Made by a program: the position numbers and the translations under genes. This document shows, in pieces, positions 20,043 through 31,680 of a DNA stretch of 64,000 nt; within the stretch, counting starts at the first letter, position 1; each line of letters begins with the position of its first letter. The notes below the pieces were generated by a model. The model did not search any database, had not been told where the DNA came from, and saw nothing but the letters and a program-made list of their open reading frames with translations. Source of the DNA: Phoronis australis (taxonomy: Eukaryota; Phoronida; Phoronidae); the NCBI GenBank assembly GCA_002633005.1, contig NMRA01000431.1, positions 273,708-337,707 on the forward strand. The letters run 5' to 3'.

Positions 20043-20077
<35 letters not shown>
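20042..20077. repeat. (CA)n microsatellite
   Basis: About 17 CA dinucleotides with one early CG interruption. Confidence 0.95.
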
Positions 20078-20078
<1 letters not shown>

Positions 20079-20460
20079 TCAAACTAAACAACTGCATAGG
20101 GTCATCGGTGATGTAACACATTATGTAGGTAAGTGCCACGCTGATTCTGCATAGTCCACTACAAACAATTGTCTGGTACTTGATCCTTTCGCCTGAAACT
20201 TTTCATGCTCACCTCTAACATTAAAATTTACTTTGCCTACTAACTGTGATGTACACGTGAGCATCAAGTGACACATTTAACTAACTAAACATTATTTTCA
20301 CAATGACGTCAGCACTGACGAAAGTGGTAATCATCCGAACCTGAAAATTGTTAATCTTGAGATTAATATTTTTCACCTTGGTGTTTAACAAAAATGAAAA
20401 GGAAAATGTCACATTCTTTGATTTTACCAAAACTCGTTCTTTCTTGAATTTTATCCACAG

Positions 20461-20477
20461 CAGAAAATGCGGCGTAA
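20461..20477 (+). CDS. Possible gene 2 terminal exon
   Basis: After a good acceptor (GAATTTTATCCACAG) the phase-1 frame adds only AENAA before TAA at 20475-20477. With this exon the gene 2 protein would be 579 residues. An AATAAA follows at 20870-20875. So short a coding tail cannot be proved by sequence alone. Another acceptor with a phase-1 frame and early stop occurs near 22415. Confidence 0.3.
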
Positions 20478-23400
20478 CAGTGTCCAAACTTGGTACATTC
20501 ATGCTATTTCTCTACCCATGTGTGCAATATAAAACATCACAATTTTCACTAAAAACTAATTGTCGTAACAACATCCGTAATACAAAATGCTTATAAACAT
20601 GACAACTATTTAGGTTAAGGTTGTACGAAGCCGATCTGTGGCCGCCATTAATGGAAGTTTAATTAAAATTTTTGATCGAAGTTATGAAGGTTTTCGTGTT
20701 TTTTTTCTATCGTAAGCCTAACTACTGAACAGTTACAGATAAACGAGTCTACAATACAATATCTTTGTTGTCCTGCATATTTTTAATTACCTGAAAAAAC
20801 ATGCGCTATTTGTTTTGCACGTTTTTGATTTTTTATCTGATTGCTTAGCCGCTCTTAAGAACGCCATTCAATAAAACGGTTCACAGGTTTCATTGTTGTA
20901 CTTTTAAGAGATATGAATCCGTGACTAAAATTGTCTTAGTGCCAACAAAAATTGTCTTAGTGCCAACATAAATTCCCCCACCTTTCAAAAAATGGAAGGA
21001 AATGCAATACTGTAAAATGAGCATGAACTGATATTAGTCCTACATATTGACCCCCCTCCCTGCCGTCATTAGCTTCAACACTTACTGAGAGTCGCCGCAA
21101 ACGCTAGTAAGTTTCCACCTGCTAACAAATTGTTCACCCATGTCGATGTTAACCTTCCTTGCAAATTCATGTTGAATAAATATGAAAGAACGGACTATTG
21201 ACATGTTTACAGAAATTTCGCGCAAAGAAAAGTGGGAGGTGTCAGTTTACATACGCGCACCCAGCCTTTAACATGGGGGGAGGGCTCGAATTTCTGGCGA
21301 TGTGGACCTTTTGCTGACAAAAAAGCGGGAGGACTAGAAAAAAACAGGATACCACCTTCATTGTGCGTCTGTGCCTTTTCAGTGGACTTTTGTCTCGTTT
21401 TCTCGGACTTCTCAGAAGCGGACCTTTTTGCCCACTTCACCAAATGGGGGGGAGGGGAGGGGCTCGTTCGAGCCCCTCGAGCACCCCCCTGGGTGCGCGC
21501 ATGGTTTAACTCTTGATCATAATTTCTGAGGCATTTTGGGAGATAACCTAAGTGCAGACTCCAATACGTGAGCCTTGAGGTTGAACTTCCTGATCGTAGT
21601 GTTTTGGTGGCTTGTAAACTTTTGGAGTGTGAACCTAACATTTCAGTGTATGCTAGATAGGTACCTGGATTTGCAGGACCCTGCTTGTGAATTTAAACTC
21701 CCGAACATAGATCTCTGTGATACCCCAACGCTTTGGTTAGACGGGTTCGTTTGCCGATATATGACCCTACAAGCCCAGTCCCTAAACAGCAAGGCCCCGT
21801 TCGTTGGACACTTTACCTGCTCTTGTACACATTCGTCAGGCATTTGCCCTCCTGCTCCACAAGTCAGTTGTTGCTGGCGTGCTACGTACTAAATTACATT
21901 TGCCACGTTTAGTGTTGCGTAGCGTGAGTTGCTGTGTCGACCATTACCTCAGCAGATTTAGTGAACCGGGTAAAGTTCCATGCACGTGCAATGGATGTCT
22001 CAACTCAAAGTTTTTGGCAGACGTTTTAAAAAGTTGGTACATTATTTTTCATTTTTACTTTTGTCTTTTGTTATCGCTAAAGGCCCAGTCAGACTTATTA
22101 AATATCGATCAGAATCAACGGGTTTGAATTGTTTTAAATTCATGCCGCATTCGGTTGGAATTTCATTTTGATAGACATTCTCCCACCTAGGCTGTCAAAT
22201 ACATAGATTCCTAGGCATTCCAGAAACATTGCCTTTCGGCTGCAATTCATTTGTTGTTGGAAACAGAATGCACTTCGAATGCCATGCCGTTCGATTGCTG
22301 CCTGAATACCACCCAAAGTTTGGTTGGAGGCTGCCGCCTGCCCCCTCTTGAGGTTTTTGGACTAAGCAGTTTCAATTGGAGGAAGGCCATCATTACTGAC
22401 GGACTGTTTTTCAGAAAGATGGACCTCAGCAACTATCCATCTGAGGAAGCAGAGAGTTGTAGAATAACTAGCTGTCATACTTAGAAGCTAGCAGACGCTG
22501 GCTTTTCGGTGGCTTTTTCGTTTGTGCTGGTGCTGGAGTTCCTGATCTCGGCACGAAGCAAGAAAATTAGGAATTAAAGCTTTTGAAATTTTTAAAACGA
22601 GGAACAAAGGTTGACATATAAATGCAGACTAGACTAAATTTCCAGCGGCAGCTAGCAGGGTTATGCTTTTCTTTGGTGTTCTGAATTAAGCTACGACGCA
22701 AGAAGGTTATTCTGGAATTTTCGCCTTCAATCAATGTGTAGTCGAGCGGCAAGCGAAATATTCAGACGTCATTCGAAGTGTCCTCCAGCTTAACTATTTT
22801 AACGTAGATTCCGCCATCAATTAACATACACTCGAAATGCACATTCGGGACAGTTTGGGAGGATTTGAAGTGACTCGCCATTTGTATTTTTCCTCTAACG
22901 CGATCAGATTGTTTCGAAATGCTATTAAAAGGCCGCAAAACTATTTAGAATGCACGCAGGGTACACTTCGTTTGCCGTTTCTCCTCCTCAGTCCTTTTAA
23001 TGCACTTCCAATGTTTTAAACGTGAACAGCATATTCGGGCTGGCCACAAGATTGAACCCGAATGTTTGGAATGCACTCAGAATGCTGTCAGAATACTTAA
23101 AATACATTTAGAATATCGCGGAATTTACGAAGTGTTTTCAGTCCGACGGCATTCCGGCTCATTCCGCCTCCAGTGTGACTACCCTTTAATGGAGGACTAG
23201 AGGGAGCAGCCATGACAGCAACAGAACATATGGTTGCAGCTTGACGAAGTCAGTGCTGTTGACACATTTCCGATCTGTAAAATAATGAAGCCCGTTAGTC
23301 ACCTTGGCAGAGGTAACATATTCAACAGCAAACAAAATCAAGATCATGGTGAGAACAGTGCCTGCAACATTAAATACATGGGCATCTTGAATGGCGCTGT

Positions 23401-24114
23401 GTACGTTCGGAATATGCGAGGATTTATGGACTATAAGGGCAGCGCCCTCTTTGGTCCATTTGTGCAAAATATGTGTACAGTGATTCTTCACTTATTTAGC
23501 ACACAATATGGCCGACAAGTGAAATTCTATTTATACAAAACTAACTGCAAAAAGAAATATAGTCTATTCCTAGCCTGGTCTGTCCTGTGTTGATGGCATG
23601 AAACGGGATTTGGTGAAGTTTCCATCATTCGTAGCAAAGTAATCGGTAAATGGAAAATGACAATTTTGACAATTATTTTTAAGCGAAAGAAGTGGAGAAT
23701 TACCATACTTGTTGATGTGAATGTGAATATTCTTTCGTCCATGTCACATATTCATATCCAACAAGGAGAAGTCATAGGAAAAGCTCTGGTAGTGTCTGAG
23801 AAACAAGGATGGCTTCATTGTGCATTCAAACAACGCCTTGCAGTTGTGCATTTTTCATGCGTGAAACAAGTTACTTCGTGCCTCAAAATTCTTACCACGA
23901 AGCTGAACCTATACATCCACTGCAAACATTTACCACGCACCGAAATCTTACCACGGAACCTGAAATACAACTACACACACACCACGGAAAAATAAAGCAA
24001 GGCAGTGCGCTAACCGATCACCGAAGGCCACAGCCCTATAGTCTGGAAGATTTGCTATTTTGTCCTAAGTGAATGATATTTAGTTGCAAAGATTTATATA
24101 CGACAATATTCGTG
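20478..24114. other. Intergenic region between convergent gene 2 and cholinesterase
   Basis: No gene recognised. Near 20935-20967 AAAATTGTCTTAGTGCCAAC is duplicated in tandem. A G-rich repeat lies at about 21265-21510. The rest is AT-rich DNA with scattered short frames lacking splice context. Confidence 0.5.
21265..21510. repeat. Dispersed repeat with G-rich and C-rich edges
   Basis: It is bounded by ACATGGGGGGAGGGCTCG and GAGCACCCCCCTGGGTGCGC. It contains the self-complementary GGGGCTCGTTCGAGCCCC near 21456. The style is like the GGCGGATC families, but the terminal GGCGGATC motif is not seen. Confidence 0.4.
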
Positions 24115-24120
24115 TTTATT
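24115..24120 (-). promoter_or_regulatory. Candidate polyadenylation signal of the cholinesterase gene
   Basis: Minus-strand AATAAA, the nearest one that I see after the stop at 24474, implying a 3' UTR of about 370 bases. Confidence 0.4.
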
Positions 24121-24473
24121 ATTTAATAAATATCAATATTATTATTTAACTTAGAGGTACGCATTACGGTTGATTTTGGATTAGAAGCATTAAATTTTTT
24201 ACACGCTGTTGTTGTCCAAACTATGCCAGAGTATCGGCACGCGATACGCGATGTATTGTTATTCTGCGACTCACGCAATGCATGAAAACTGAGTCGCGCA
24301 CTTTGGTCACTTGCATTGAAAGTTGTCCGTGGTAAGTTTGCCTGCTATGTGGTTGGAGTTCGGGTTCGGCGGAGTATGCTGCCCGTGGTTAATGCTGCTC
24401 ACCCGCTTGTTTTTACTCTTTGACTAGAACATATCTACCATTTTGAAAATACACTGGTGTTAATTTTCACCAA

Positions 24474-24672
24474 TTAATCATTTTGTCTGAACAAACCTCG
24501 CATCTTCAGTTTTGGTACAAAGTCCTTCCAAAATGAACAATACTCGTGTCTGTAACCATAGCCGTGTGGCTTGTCGGGTTTTTCCAGGACTACATACTCT
24601 CTCTTCTCCGCTGAATATTTAGGCCAGGCTGGGGCCCCCGTTTGATACTCATTCTCATTGTGGTTGGGATCG
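24474..24672 (-). CDS. Cholinesterase, C-terminal exon
   Basis: Acceptor GTACTCTTACAG before 24672. The 65 codons start DPNHNENEYQTGAPAWPKY and end KMRGLFRQND with TAA at 24474. This is the family's closing segment: the W-P-x-Y turn, the last conserved Cys (C550, to pair with C427), and the FWKDFVPKL helix seen before the end of vertebrate acetylcholinesterases. It stops there. There is no amphipathic T-type tail with its Trp residues and terminal Cys, and no hydrophobic GPI-signal tail. The product is therefore expected to be a soluble secreted monomer or non-covalent dimer, unless alternative 3' exons exist. Confidence 0.93.
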
Positions 24673-24943
24673 CTGTAAGAGTACCGGAGATGTAGCACAA
24701 CTTTACTCATAATGGCACATTGCTACTTTCGATGGTGACCACAATACAGTATTGATTTCTGTTCTCTATTGATAAGGTAGCCAGTAAGTTAGTATACTAC
24801 GCTCTTTTCTGACCAATATAATCAGTGCAGTTCATGTAGACTCCAGGGACCCCTAGTGTGTATTTTGTTCTCACTATGCAGTTTTTAGTGGATTTGCATT
24901 AGATCTGCAGACAAATGCTGACACAGTATATTATTCTACTCAC

Positions 24944-26457
24944 CCAGTTTTGGCAAAGTTTCCCCAGTACCGCATCATCTCCATACTCAATTCCATTTCT
25001 TCCTTGGTGTACTCTCTGCTGTCATTCAATGGCCAGCCAAACAGAAACTCTAGTTCATATCCGTGTAAAACACCCATCCACTTGGGCCAGTGGTTGTTGC
25101 TAGACCTTTGGTTAAAATGATACATATAAACATTTTGTCCCATTTCGGCGAACTTGTGCAGAAAATCGGCTACTGAGCACGTAAAGAGTAGATCACCGGA
25201 CAAGTCGTCAAGAATATCCCTGTAGGACATGTTCAGTACGGTTCGTAATACACTGTTATTGTATTGAAAGACAATTGCATCTTTTATTACTTTATCACGT
25301 TTCCGTTGCAAATATGGGGCCACAATTTTATCTATCGTCGTTGAAAACTCTTCTCCTGACATTGGTATTGGTGTGTCCAACTGATATGGAAATTCGGGCT
25401 TAAGGCCATAAACTAGCCAAAAATATCCTTCGTCCGACACAGCTCCTCCTAATATATCGCATCTCTTTATATTACCCTTTTCAATGGTTTTAGTGGGATG
25501 TTCCGGTAGAAAATATCCGTCTACAACAGCTGAAAATGGTGGATCAAAGTAATCGCTGCTAACGACATTCCACTGTTTATCTGTAATGCTTTTCGCATCT
25601 ACCCGTTGAAGACATTTAATGGTGGCTTCTGACTTAAGGTCGCCACTGCATTGGACTTCTTCCGCCAGCATTTTAGAGCGCTTTAATGCCACTTCGTGGG
25701 TGTGTATGCCCCAATAGGAAGTTGCCGAACCACTCAAGATACTTGCCCTTGTAAACAGGTCTTTACTTTTCGGGGACAGCAGATGGAATCCTATACTCAC
25801 TGCACCAGCACTTTCACCAAATATAGTAATCCGTGCTTTGTCACCACCAAACGATTCAATGTTATTGTGAATCCACTGCATAGACATCTGCTGATCAAGT
25901 AAGCCCATGTTACCTGGTGCAGCACTGTCGTCGCCAGCGTACAAGAAACCAAGCGGACCCACTCTATAATTCATGGATACCACAACCACATCATTCAACG
26001 CTGCCAGATCTCCGCCGTTGTAAACTTCTAGTGTTGACGATCCCGAAAAGAACCCCCCTCCGAATATCCAAACTAATACGGCTTTTTTGGAAGAAGAGCC
26101 GACGTTTGGAGTCCAAATATTTAAATATAAACAATCTTCATTCATCTCCGTATTGGCGTTCCACATATCGACACCTGGGTGACGCTCAAATGACATGTCA
26201 ATCATTTGGAAACAGGAGTTGGGAAGGGTTAATGTAGATTTGACATCATCCCACTTCTTTCGTTCCACTGGTCTTTGAAACCGCAAAGGCCCTGTAGGTG
26301 GCTCTGCAAACGGTATTCCAAGGAATGTGTCGATGGTTTTGTTCAAGAAGGTAGCCTTCTGTCCTCGTACTTTTCCCGATTTTGTTTTAACCACGACATA
26401 TTCTGCATTTATGACGGAAGTCGCTCCAAGAAAGAAGCACAACAACTCCACCAACAT
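24944..26457 (-). CDS. Secreted cholinesterase (acetylcholinesterase-like), main exon
   Basis: Alpha/beta-hydrolase of the cholinesterase branch, hydrolysing choline esters outside the cell. With the next exon it is 570 residues, a normal family length. Residues 1-18 are a signal peptide. The triad is Ser216 (GESAGA), Glu343 (SDEGYF) and His465 (GVLHGYE). The oxyanion hole is GGGF at 133-136. Choline-site Trp99 (DMWNAN), Asp87, Phe346 and Tyr350, and peripheral-site Trp296 (KQWNV), match Torpedo Trp84, Asp72, Phe330, Tyr334 and Trp279. Disulfides expected are 82-109, 270-282 and 427-550. In the acyl pocket Phe304 is kept, but the second Phe (Torpedo 290) aligns with Pro306, suggesting a wider substrate range. 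The donor (ACTGG/GTGAGT) after FAKTG lies where I recall the vertebrate ACHE intron before DPN. An acceptor-like TTTTTCAG touches the ATG, hinting at an upstream 5' UTR exon. Confidence 0.96.
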
Positions 26458-26465
26458 CTGAAAAA
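26458..26465 (-). promoter_or_regulatory. Acceptor-like site directly before cholinesterase ATG
   Basis: The minus strand reads GCATTTTTCAG/ATGTTGG after a long T-rich tract. This is a near-ideal 3' splice site whose exon would start with the A of the start codon. The closest upstream donor-like GTAAAG is only about 40 bases away, too short for a usual intron, so a more distant non-coding first exon would be needed. Confidence 0.45.
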
Positions 26466-27904
26466 TGCGAAATTAAAAAAAAAACAATAAAACGCTTTAC
26501 CTATAAAGCTGCCCTTAACTACGTACTCGTATAAAAATAACACTTTTGGTAGTAGTCAATGGTCCCTGAGCTGTTTTCTGAATACTTTCGTCTTGCAGTT
26601 TCATTTTAACTAGTTCCCTCATTCATAGTAGTACGTTTTGTGAGTACTTTTGCCTTGCAGTTTTATTTAACTTGTTTCTCCACATGTATACGAATACGTT
26701 TTGTGAGTACTTTACCTTGCAGTTTTATTTTAACTTGTTCCCCCTAATTTATACTAGTACGTTTTAAATGTATAAAAGTTTCTGTGTTTAAGGTTACACA
26801 TTTCCGTGTAACTTGCCAATGAATTTGGTGAAAAACGATAATAAGATTAAAATTAAGAGTTGGTGTACACTTCATCCTTAACGTTTCGTGCATTTTAATA
26901 GGCAAGTTTAACCAAAATTGCACATAACGTTAAACAAATGAAACGAGCAAAATATGTTTACACAGAAGTAAAAAATAAAAAATTACAGTACCACTAAGTC
27001 GTACAATATAAAACTATTGCGAGTACCTGGATCGTTTTGATGTTTTTACGAAACAAGTGACGAGTTTAGTTTTTCAAGCTATTTCAGCTGAACGAGCATG
27101 AAAAGGGATATTTTGTTAACAAAAACATGCTCAAGTAGGAATTGTGAGGCAAATAGTGGGAACATAAGTTGTCACAGGTGGGGTAAGTTGCACTAGTTTA
27201 AATAGCGTTCACACAGCACTCAAACCTAACAACAACCCTTTCCAGTAGTAACTTGCTCTAGGGTAAGTCTGTGTGGACGACACTAAAGAGTAGGACAAAA
27301 GTTGTCCTAAATTCTGGATTACTTTTCTCGTTGACTTTTGGTAGAGATACAAACCCAAATCACAACCAGGACACATCACAAAGCCATAGGAAGGCGCTAA
27401 TTCAACACACAAATACACATTCTGACCCACTCGTCCGCCAACAATTTCCTGGCCCCTGGCCTGCAATAGCTCTTCTCCGTGTTTAAAGTAGGAAATCATT
27501 TACCAAACCACTTTAGTTTTGAAACAATTTAGTTGAGCCCCATGAAAATATAAATAATATGGAACACAGTGTTATGTTATTCCGTGTCCGCAGACACATG
27601 CGAGAGGTCAAACATTGAATATTGGTCAACATTTAACAGATTATTGGAATGTTTGGTCTATTGCAATGTTCCAATATTCCAATAGTATACAAAGATGATG
27701 TAAAAATTGCTTGAAAAGTTGAGTTTTGTGAAGTTAATGACGTGTTGGCACCTTTCACTTGTTCACACAGGTGGTGTTGTTCATGTCAAAATCTGTTCTT
27801 TAAAAGTTATTTTGATAACGAATTGTGTTTTAGAAGTGACCGGGTAAGTAAAATATACACCAAAATAACTGTCTGTGGTTTGATAAAGGCTAATGCAGTT
27901 CCAT
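26466..27904. other. Upstream region of cholinesterase
   Basis: No second gene supported. It holds a three-copy repeat (26578-26767). A minus-strand open frame at 27499-27209 (HGEELLQARGQEIVGG, then YLCVELAPSYGFVMC) has protein-like composition. I find no clean splice sites for it, so it is not called. Confidence 0.4.
26578..26767. repeat. Three diverged tandem copies, about 62 bp, upstream of cholinesterase
   Basis: Each copy has GAGTACTTT..CCTTGCAG then TTT(C/T)ATTTTAACT and ends TA(G/C)TACGTTTTG or similar. The copies differ at several sites and by small indels, so this is an older duplication than the other minisatellites here. It lies 120-310 bases upstream of the start codon, where 5' regulatory sequence is expected. 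Confidence 0.8.
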
Positions 27905-29003
27905 TTAAAGGAGCATGCCACCCAAAAAACAACCTAATTTGTATCAATTTAGATCGAGTAGTTCTACTCCATAACGACACGTACGGTTGCGTTATCTGAC
28001 TCCTGACGACAGACGGAGGTGTTGAAATTATCCAATGACGTCATCGGTTTCACACGCAGTCTGTTCAGCAGTTCACAACACGGGTTACTGGTGTCAGCTT
28101 ATCGCTTAAAGTCATCGTTTAACACCAATAAATCATCAACCTTCGATGTAACACCCTTAAAAATACACCGAGTTCTTATAAAAACGTGTTGTTTTATTTT
28201 GCTCTTACGGATTTATTGGTATTTGGACACACCATAGCCTACAAAGTTCGGCAGGCCAATAAGGTCCGTAATCACTAGTAGCAGGAGTTTGGGGTCTGTT
28301 CGGAGATAATTTTCAAGTATTTTCCTTGAGATACAGACAGGAGAACCTAGATCTGTGTTGTTTAGACTTGCGATTTTTTGAGTTCTAAACACAAAGCGCT
28401 TGTTAGCTTGCCCAGTGGCTCGGATCCCGATCATGCCCGTCGCGGCCGGCCAGTCAGTCGGAAACTGATCAGACATCACGAACATAAACCAGCCAAAGTT
28501 CAGTGGAAACTAAACTTCCAGCCATGAAAATACTGTACTAGTGAGCCAAGGTAATGTGCATCTGATTATGTTGGTGAATTAGCCACGAAACTGCAAATCT
28601 ATTTACTCGTCGGGGGCCGCGAATTGAGTTCCGCAGTTGGCCACAGCACCGTCAGGGCAGAAATTGTACATTGACAATCATTATTTGAGTAAAGTAAATG
28701 TAAATAAAGATTCCCCTAACACCTGGCCGTGGGATGGAAATCGAGTTGTTTCACAACAGTTTCTGTCAGCAAACACGAAATTAGCATGAGCTCACACGGC
28801 CTAGGTGTCCCGTCAATTAGTTTTATTGCACCTAAAGCCGGGTAACGCAGTGATTTATTCATTGTTGGCTTTTCAAATCCTTTGCACTCACGAACACTCC
28901 AAAGGCTTTACAAATTGCATCTGATGAGACAGACGTTGTTTAAGTATTGATTAGGGTGAGAATAATACATTTTGAAACAGAACGCTCAGTAATAAACGCC
29001 AAC

Positions 29004-29173
29004 ATGGCAACTCGCAATCCCGACTTAGGACGAGCTAGAGCTCATCAGTCCCGACTTCGCAAGTGGATCGTTAAGATTTACAGGCTATGAATTCGAACAG
29101 GAAAACAGTGATGAAGAAATACTAGACAAGCGCCGTGAACAAGCTCAGACAACGGAACGCATGGAGTTATTTG
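29004..29173 (+). pseudogene. P2X7-tail-like first-exon relic in copy B
   Basis: ATG GCA opens MATRNPDL. After a frame change the segment reads FTGYEFEQENSDEEILDKR and on to ERMELF, ending at TTTG/GTAAGC. Differences from copy A are mostly conservative at protein level (Q/E, D/E, R/K), implying that the segment was under protein selection before both copies died. Confidence 0.45.
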
Positions 29174-29420
29174 GTAAGCCGGCATTCGTCAGGCACTGCG
29201 ACGTCTCCAGACCACAGACACGGAGATGTTTCACGGCCTCATACTTGCTATTTACAGCGTACATTTCATTCTTCACTCCCATGAGCCACTTCCTAAGCAT
29301 TTCGGACTCTCGAGGAAGTAAAAAAAAAACGATACACCCGCTTTCCTCGCAGCTGCTTAGTTCAGACAAGCGGATATTATGCACCGCAACACAGCGGCAT
29401 TCACTCTGCATATGAACCAC
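29145..29420 (-). pseudogene. THAP zinc-finger relic, copy B
   Basis: One open frame of about 90 codons reads RCVAVHNIRLSEL, CIVFFLLPRESEMLRKWLMG and KYEAVKHLRVCGLE. Here the middle of the THAP fold (F-x-L-P ... W) is uninterrupted, but the closing C-x2-H-F has become C-G-L-E-T and one of the first cysteines is lost, so it cannot bind zinc normally. It is complementary in damage to copy A. Confidence 0.55.
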
Positions 29421-29626
29421 TGACGTCGCTAGCGTCGTTTCTCACCTTCCTCATAGGTTAACGCGACACCTCTTGGCAAGGTAAGGTCGACCATATGCGA
29501 GGCGATGTGGATATAGACCGATTGAGACGGCAAAAAAGACTAATTAAATCGGATGGCATTCTCCTTTAATAGCGTTGGTTTCATACATAGAGAATCCTAT
29601 ACGAGTCTCAGGTTTATGACATGGGC

Positions 29627-29695
29627 AAAACCTCATGGAAATTTCGTCAAAATCCCGAGACTTGCCGAGGGATTTTGACGAAATTTCAAAGAGGT
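29627..29695. repeat. Long hairpin, 19-bp perfect plus 8-bp outer stem
   Basis: GAAATTTCGTCAAAATCCC (29638-29656) pairs with 29669-29687 across a 12-base loop. AAAACCTC outside pairs with GAGGTTTT after short mismatched spacers. It lies 60 bases beyond the Kolobok-like right end. Confidence 0.9.
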
Positions 29696-30299
29696 TTTGT
29701 TTTCTCACATGAACCGTAAAAACGATGGTTTATGCTGAAAAACTCGACGTGTCTAAAACTTTCAACCACACCACGTAACTTTTGTAAAAACACGCTTGCC
29801 CAATGTAAAGTATTTCAGTTACTTTTCGTTAATAGTTTTATTTTAAGCTTAACAATTGTAAATTGCATTCATGTTTCGTAGCAAATATTCAAGTTAGAAT
29901 CTAATAAATAGTCTTCGAAGTTGTAATATTAAAACTTAAAAAATGTTTATAAATAATAGTCAGCAAAGCGCGTGAGCACTGAATTGACCTTGAGACAGCA
30001 CAGCTAGGCAGTTTCGCCGCGTTTCTTCAGTTGGGGCTCGTCTCCGTTTGAATGAATGTGGATATGGAAGTTGTTTGCATGTCCTTACGACTGGGAGTAC
30101 GTACAGTTGCGACTTTCGATTTGTCAATCATAACCTTGTCACCTTCTCGGAACTCCGGCATTGTTTGGTTGGCGCGCGTTTGGTTGTTTTAGTGTTTTGC
30201 AGACGATAAAATGTAAGGCGTGTGGATTTTTACTTTGCACTACTTTGTGATTTGCCCATGTAACATCAAAAAAATTACGTACTCGGTTGTTAACCAGTC

Positions 30300-30590
30300 G
30301 TGTCGTAACCAGTGTCGGATTTGGGGGAGGGGGGGGTAAGGGGGCCATAGCCCCCCTAAAATTCNGCGCTCACCCAGGGGGTTCGGGGGGGGGGGGCAAT
30401 GCACAATGCACAAGCCTTGAACAAACCCGTTCACCGTTTTTTTTTAGTAATAAGGACCACAAACCCTAAAATTCGAGACCCCCGCATCCCTACATTTTAG
30501 GCTGGGCGCGGGCATGTGGCGAAATTCTGGTTATTCCTGTGCCATGGTCCCCCCTAACTCAAAATCATGGATCCGCATCTGGTAACACAT
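30300..30590 (-). repeat. GGCGGATCC-type repeat, reversed
   Basis: The right edge reads CCCCCCTAACTCAAAATCAT then GGATCCGCATC, the reverse complement of the motif opening the copy at 269. The left edge is a G run after GTCGGATTTGG. One N lies at 30364. Long G runs make this stretch prone to sequencing error. Confidence 0.65.
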
Positions 30591-31680
30591 TCCAGGTCAT
30601 GTGAGAGGAATACCTAAGCCACTTTAGAAGTCATATCAAACAATCAACATTCATCACGTTATGCACATGCTGATACAAATTGGAATTGTTGCGGAAAACA
30701 ATAAATATGTCATACGTGAAGGCAGTCCTCTTTCCTGTTGTGTCCGTTTACCCAGTATTTTATGTTATTCAGATTTATTATTGAATGTGGTTTTCAGTAA
30801 CTCGGACCAAAAACAATGCAGTTGAGGTTACGCTGCTCACATACAGGTTCAAGACGCTCTTTGGAATTCATTTTTATTAAAACTAATACAAAAGAATTTT
30901 AGCGCAAACCAGTTTTATTTAAACATATTCTCAAATGATGCCCTTTCAGCATATCATTTTTTTAAATATACAAAGCATGTAATACCGACTTTGCTAATTT
31001 TGGGCTACCCATGACTACTTAAATGTTCAGCAAATTTTGTTATTTTTCCACACTCCTCCGTGGAAACACGGCGAAAAATGCTCTGGTGCATATGTTTTGC
31101 ATGGAAACACGCTTTTTCACGATCAGATTTATGATCTACGATTTTAACAACTTGGACTTGACTGTTTCAGCTATACTTTTAAGTATAAGAGCAAAAGATT
31201 TCTTACTCTAGTACCCGCGTAGATATACAATCAGCATCTCTCCAGGGGTTCTAGAAATGGATTTCTCATTGTATGATTGGTTAAATTAGAACGCAGATCC
31301 AGAGGCATTCCTGACCAGGTTTAAACCTATGTCCTGGTGATAAAAAGTGTGACTTTTTCAGAAAGTTGTGCCCAGCAGCCAGACCTGATGCAATTAAATT
31401 GGTAACATATGAAACATAAAGCCCAAGGGCAATCAAAACAAGAACAGTCATGTTTTACCCAACTGTCAGTAATTTGACTAGAATTGTGTATTTTTGGAGA
31501 AGTGTTGCGTTTTAAAAGATGGGTCCAGGGAACGCACTTCTGCAATGTACGGGTGCCTTTTTATTTTTTTATGCGCTAATGGCGCAAAGGCACAGTCCAG
31601 GAATATCTTGTGTACCCACTAACTAAAAGGACAATAGTGACAAAGTCTTAAGAACAAGTGTGTCTTCGTGGATTTTCTGA

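Larger units (their letters stand above)
27905..29569. mobile_element. Kolobok-like DNA transposon, degraded copy B
   Basis: TTAA plus AGGAGCATGCCACCC on the left and GGATGGCATTCTCCT plus TTAA on the right. Similar to copy A along most of its length but without the nested insertion. It carries the same two opposed coding relics (29004-29173 plus, 29145-29420 minus). No intact transposase. Confidence 0.75.

Noticed and set aside
27209-27499. 96-codon minus-strand frame upstream of the cholinesterase gene
   Set aside because: Composition is plausible, but no acceptor, donor or known domain could be fixed. It could be an unrecognised 5' exon, so it is not firmly excluded.
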